A stretch of 64,000 nt of DNA from Trichobilharzia szidati (lineage: Eukaryota > Platyhelminthes > Trematoda > Strigeidida > Schistosomatidae). The notes beneath the pieces were generated by a model. The model saw only the letters and a program-made list of their open reading frames with translations, searched no databases and was not told the origin of the DNA. Below are positions 63,200 through 64,000 of the stretch, in pieces. The first letter of the stretch is position 1; every line of letters starts with the position of its first letter. A program made the position numbers and the translations under genes. Location of the stretch: the NCBI GenBank assembly GCA_944472155.2, contig OX235279.1, positions 178,787,868 through 178,851,867 of the forward strand, written 5' to 3'.

Positions 63200-64000
63200 C
63201 AATTTGCAATTAAAAGTGTTCTCTGAGCTGGTCGGTTTAGTTGCGAAGCTTTCGTCGTCCTTCTGGACAACATCTTCAGCGCCATATTTAGCACAAAGTG
63301 AAATGATTTAAATTTCTTCATGCGTGATGTAATTGCGTCTCCTGGTTACTATCTTTACATATGTATTGACCACTTTCTATTGACTTGGATTTTAAACTTT
63401 CTGGTCACCTGATTTACTTTTTATTAATTGGTATATTTCATCTATATTAACGTGTTTGTTAATTGCATTTTCGCTTGAGTACCAAGCTTCTAGGAATTCT
63501 CTGGCACTTTTCGTGTTTCCTCTGTTTAAGATTTTGACATGATCCCAATCAAACTGATGTCCATAATTGTCTGTATGCATTGACACTAAAGAATACATAT
63601 CATGTCTTTTCACGGCTGATTTATGTTCTTGGATTCTGATTCGAAGGGGACGCCCACTTTGGCCGATGTAATGTTTGTTGCAGTTCATACAATTTATTTT
63701 GTAAATGGTATTAATTTTATCCCTTTTTTCTGTTGGATCTTTTGGTTTGCATAATATCGAATTAAGCGATTTTACTGGTTTGTGTGCTATATCTATATCA
63801 ATTTGATTGGGATCATGTCAAAATCTTAAACAGAGGAAACACGAAAAGTGCCAGAGAATTCCTAGAGGCCTGGTACTCAAGCGAAAATGCAATTAACAAA
63901 CACGTTAATATAGATGAAATATACCAATTAATAAAAAGTAAATCAGGTGACCAGAAAGTTTAAAATCCAAGTCAATAGAAAGTGGTCAATACATATGTAA
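63200..64000. mobile_element. PLE group C end with inverted repeat, cut by window edge
   Basis: The minus-strand end and nuclease (63200-63795) are followed from about 63796 by an inverted copy of about 63355-63555 that runs off the window. Same design as 34199-35120. The terminal repeat again has CTGAAGATGTTGTCC and GGACGACGAAAGC. Confidence 0.85.
63392..63795 (-). CDS. PLE group C GIY-YIG endonuclease
   Basis: Minus-strand open frame of about 134 codons, entering from upstream without an ATG: KDPTEKRDKINTIYKINC (IYK half-site), MNCNKHYIGQSGRPLRIRI (YIGQ half-site with C-x2-C), QEHKSAVKRHDMYS, HTDNYGHQFDWDHVKIL and the ending YQLIKSKSGDQKV. It is the canonical PLE nuclease, with both GIY-YIG halves intact. 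Only the RT is missing, because the inverted arm begins at 63796. Confidence 0.85.

Noticed and set aside
1..64000. CRISPR arrays, bacterial operons or rRNA genes
   Set aside because: No regularly spaced short repeats, no bacterial gene organisation and no rRNA-like sequence; the repeats are dispersed eukaryotic elements.

Overview
This window is animal genomic DNA that is almost entirely transposable elements, and it most likely comes from a schistosome (blood fluke). The evidence is the mixture of repeats: tRNA-derived SINEs carrying hammerhead ribozymes (the type known from schistosomes as Sm-alpha), RTE-clade non-LTR elements resembling schistosome SR2, CR1/Jockey-type non-LTR elements, a CsRn1-type Ty3/Gypsy element with a C-x2-H-x9-C-x3-C Gag motif, and very many Penelope-like elements (PLEs) with GIY-YIG endonuclease domains. 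Non-coding DNA is AT-rich and there is one 500-N assembly gap. No bacterial gene organisation is present.

Layout. 0.4-3.1 kb: the 3' part of a PLE (RT plus GIY-YIG, minus strand) running into the gap. 3.6-8.25 kb: a Ty3/Gypsy element with one uninterrupted 1304-codon gag-pol frame and a 3' LTR, placed in or against a CR1-type element. 8.25-18.7 kb: three CR1-type copies, one of them (9.9-13.2 kb) broken by a PLE terminal inverted repeat with a clean target-site duplication (TSD). 18.7-37.4 kb: nested PLE, RTE and SINE fragments with several long inverted repeats. 38.16-39.38 kb: the only convincing host gene, a single-exon seven-transmembrane receptor resembling class B (Methuselah/adhesion-type) GPCRs. 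40.2-64 kb: more PLE copies, RTE fragments, SINEs and a solo LTR with a 4-bp TSD.

I sort the PLEs into working groups A to E (my labels) by their endonuclease and terminal sequences. The main result concerns how they are inserted. Many PLE copies consist of a 3' end preceded by an inverted copy of the same 3' end, or of a solo end, flanked by 11-13 bp TSDs: 10230-10464, 20168-20317, 29022-29172, 34199-35120, 40190-42072, 53747-55821 and 56271-57514. Two hammerhead SINE insertions have the same design, an inverted head plus a 13-bp TSD (29799-30353 and 54669-54911). This suggests that the hammerhead SINEs and the PLEs use one integration machinery. A second, tRNA-Gly-like SINE family instead ends in a tail resembling the RTE 3' end. 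Two SINE copies contain a complete hammerhead fold (30163-30207 and 54806-54851). All homology calls are from reading motifs by eye; no database search was run.
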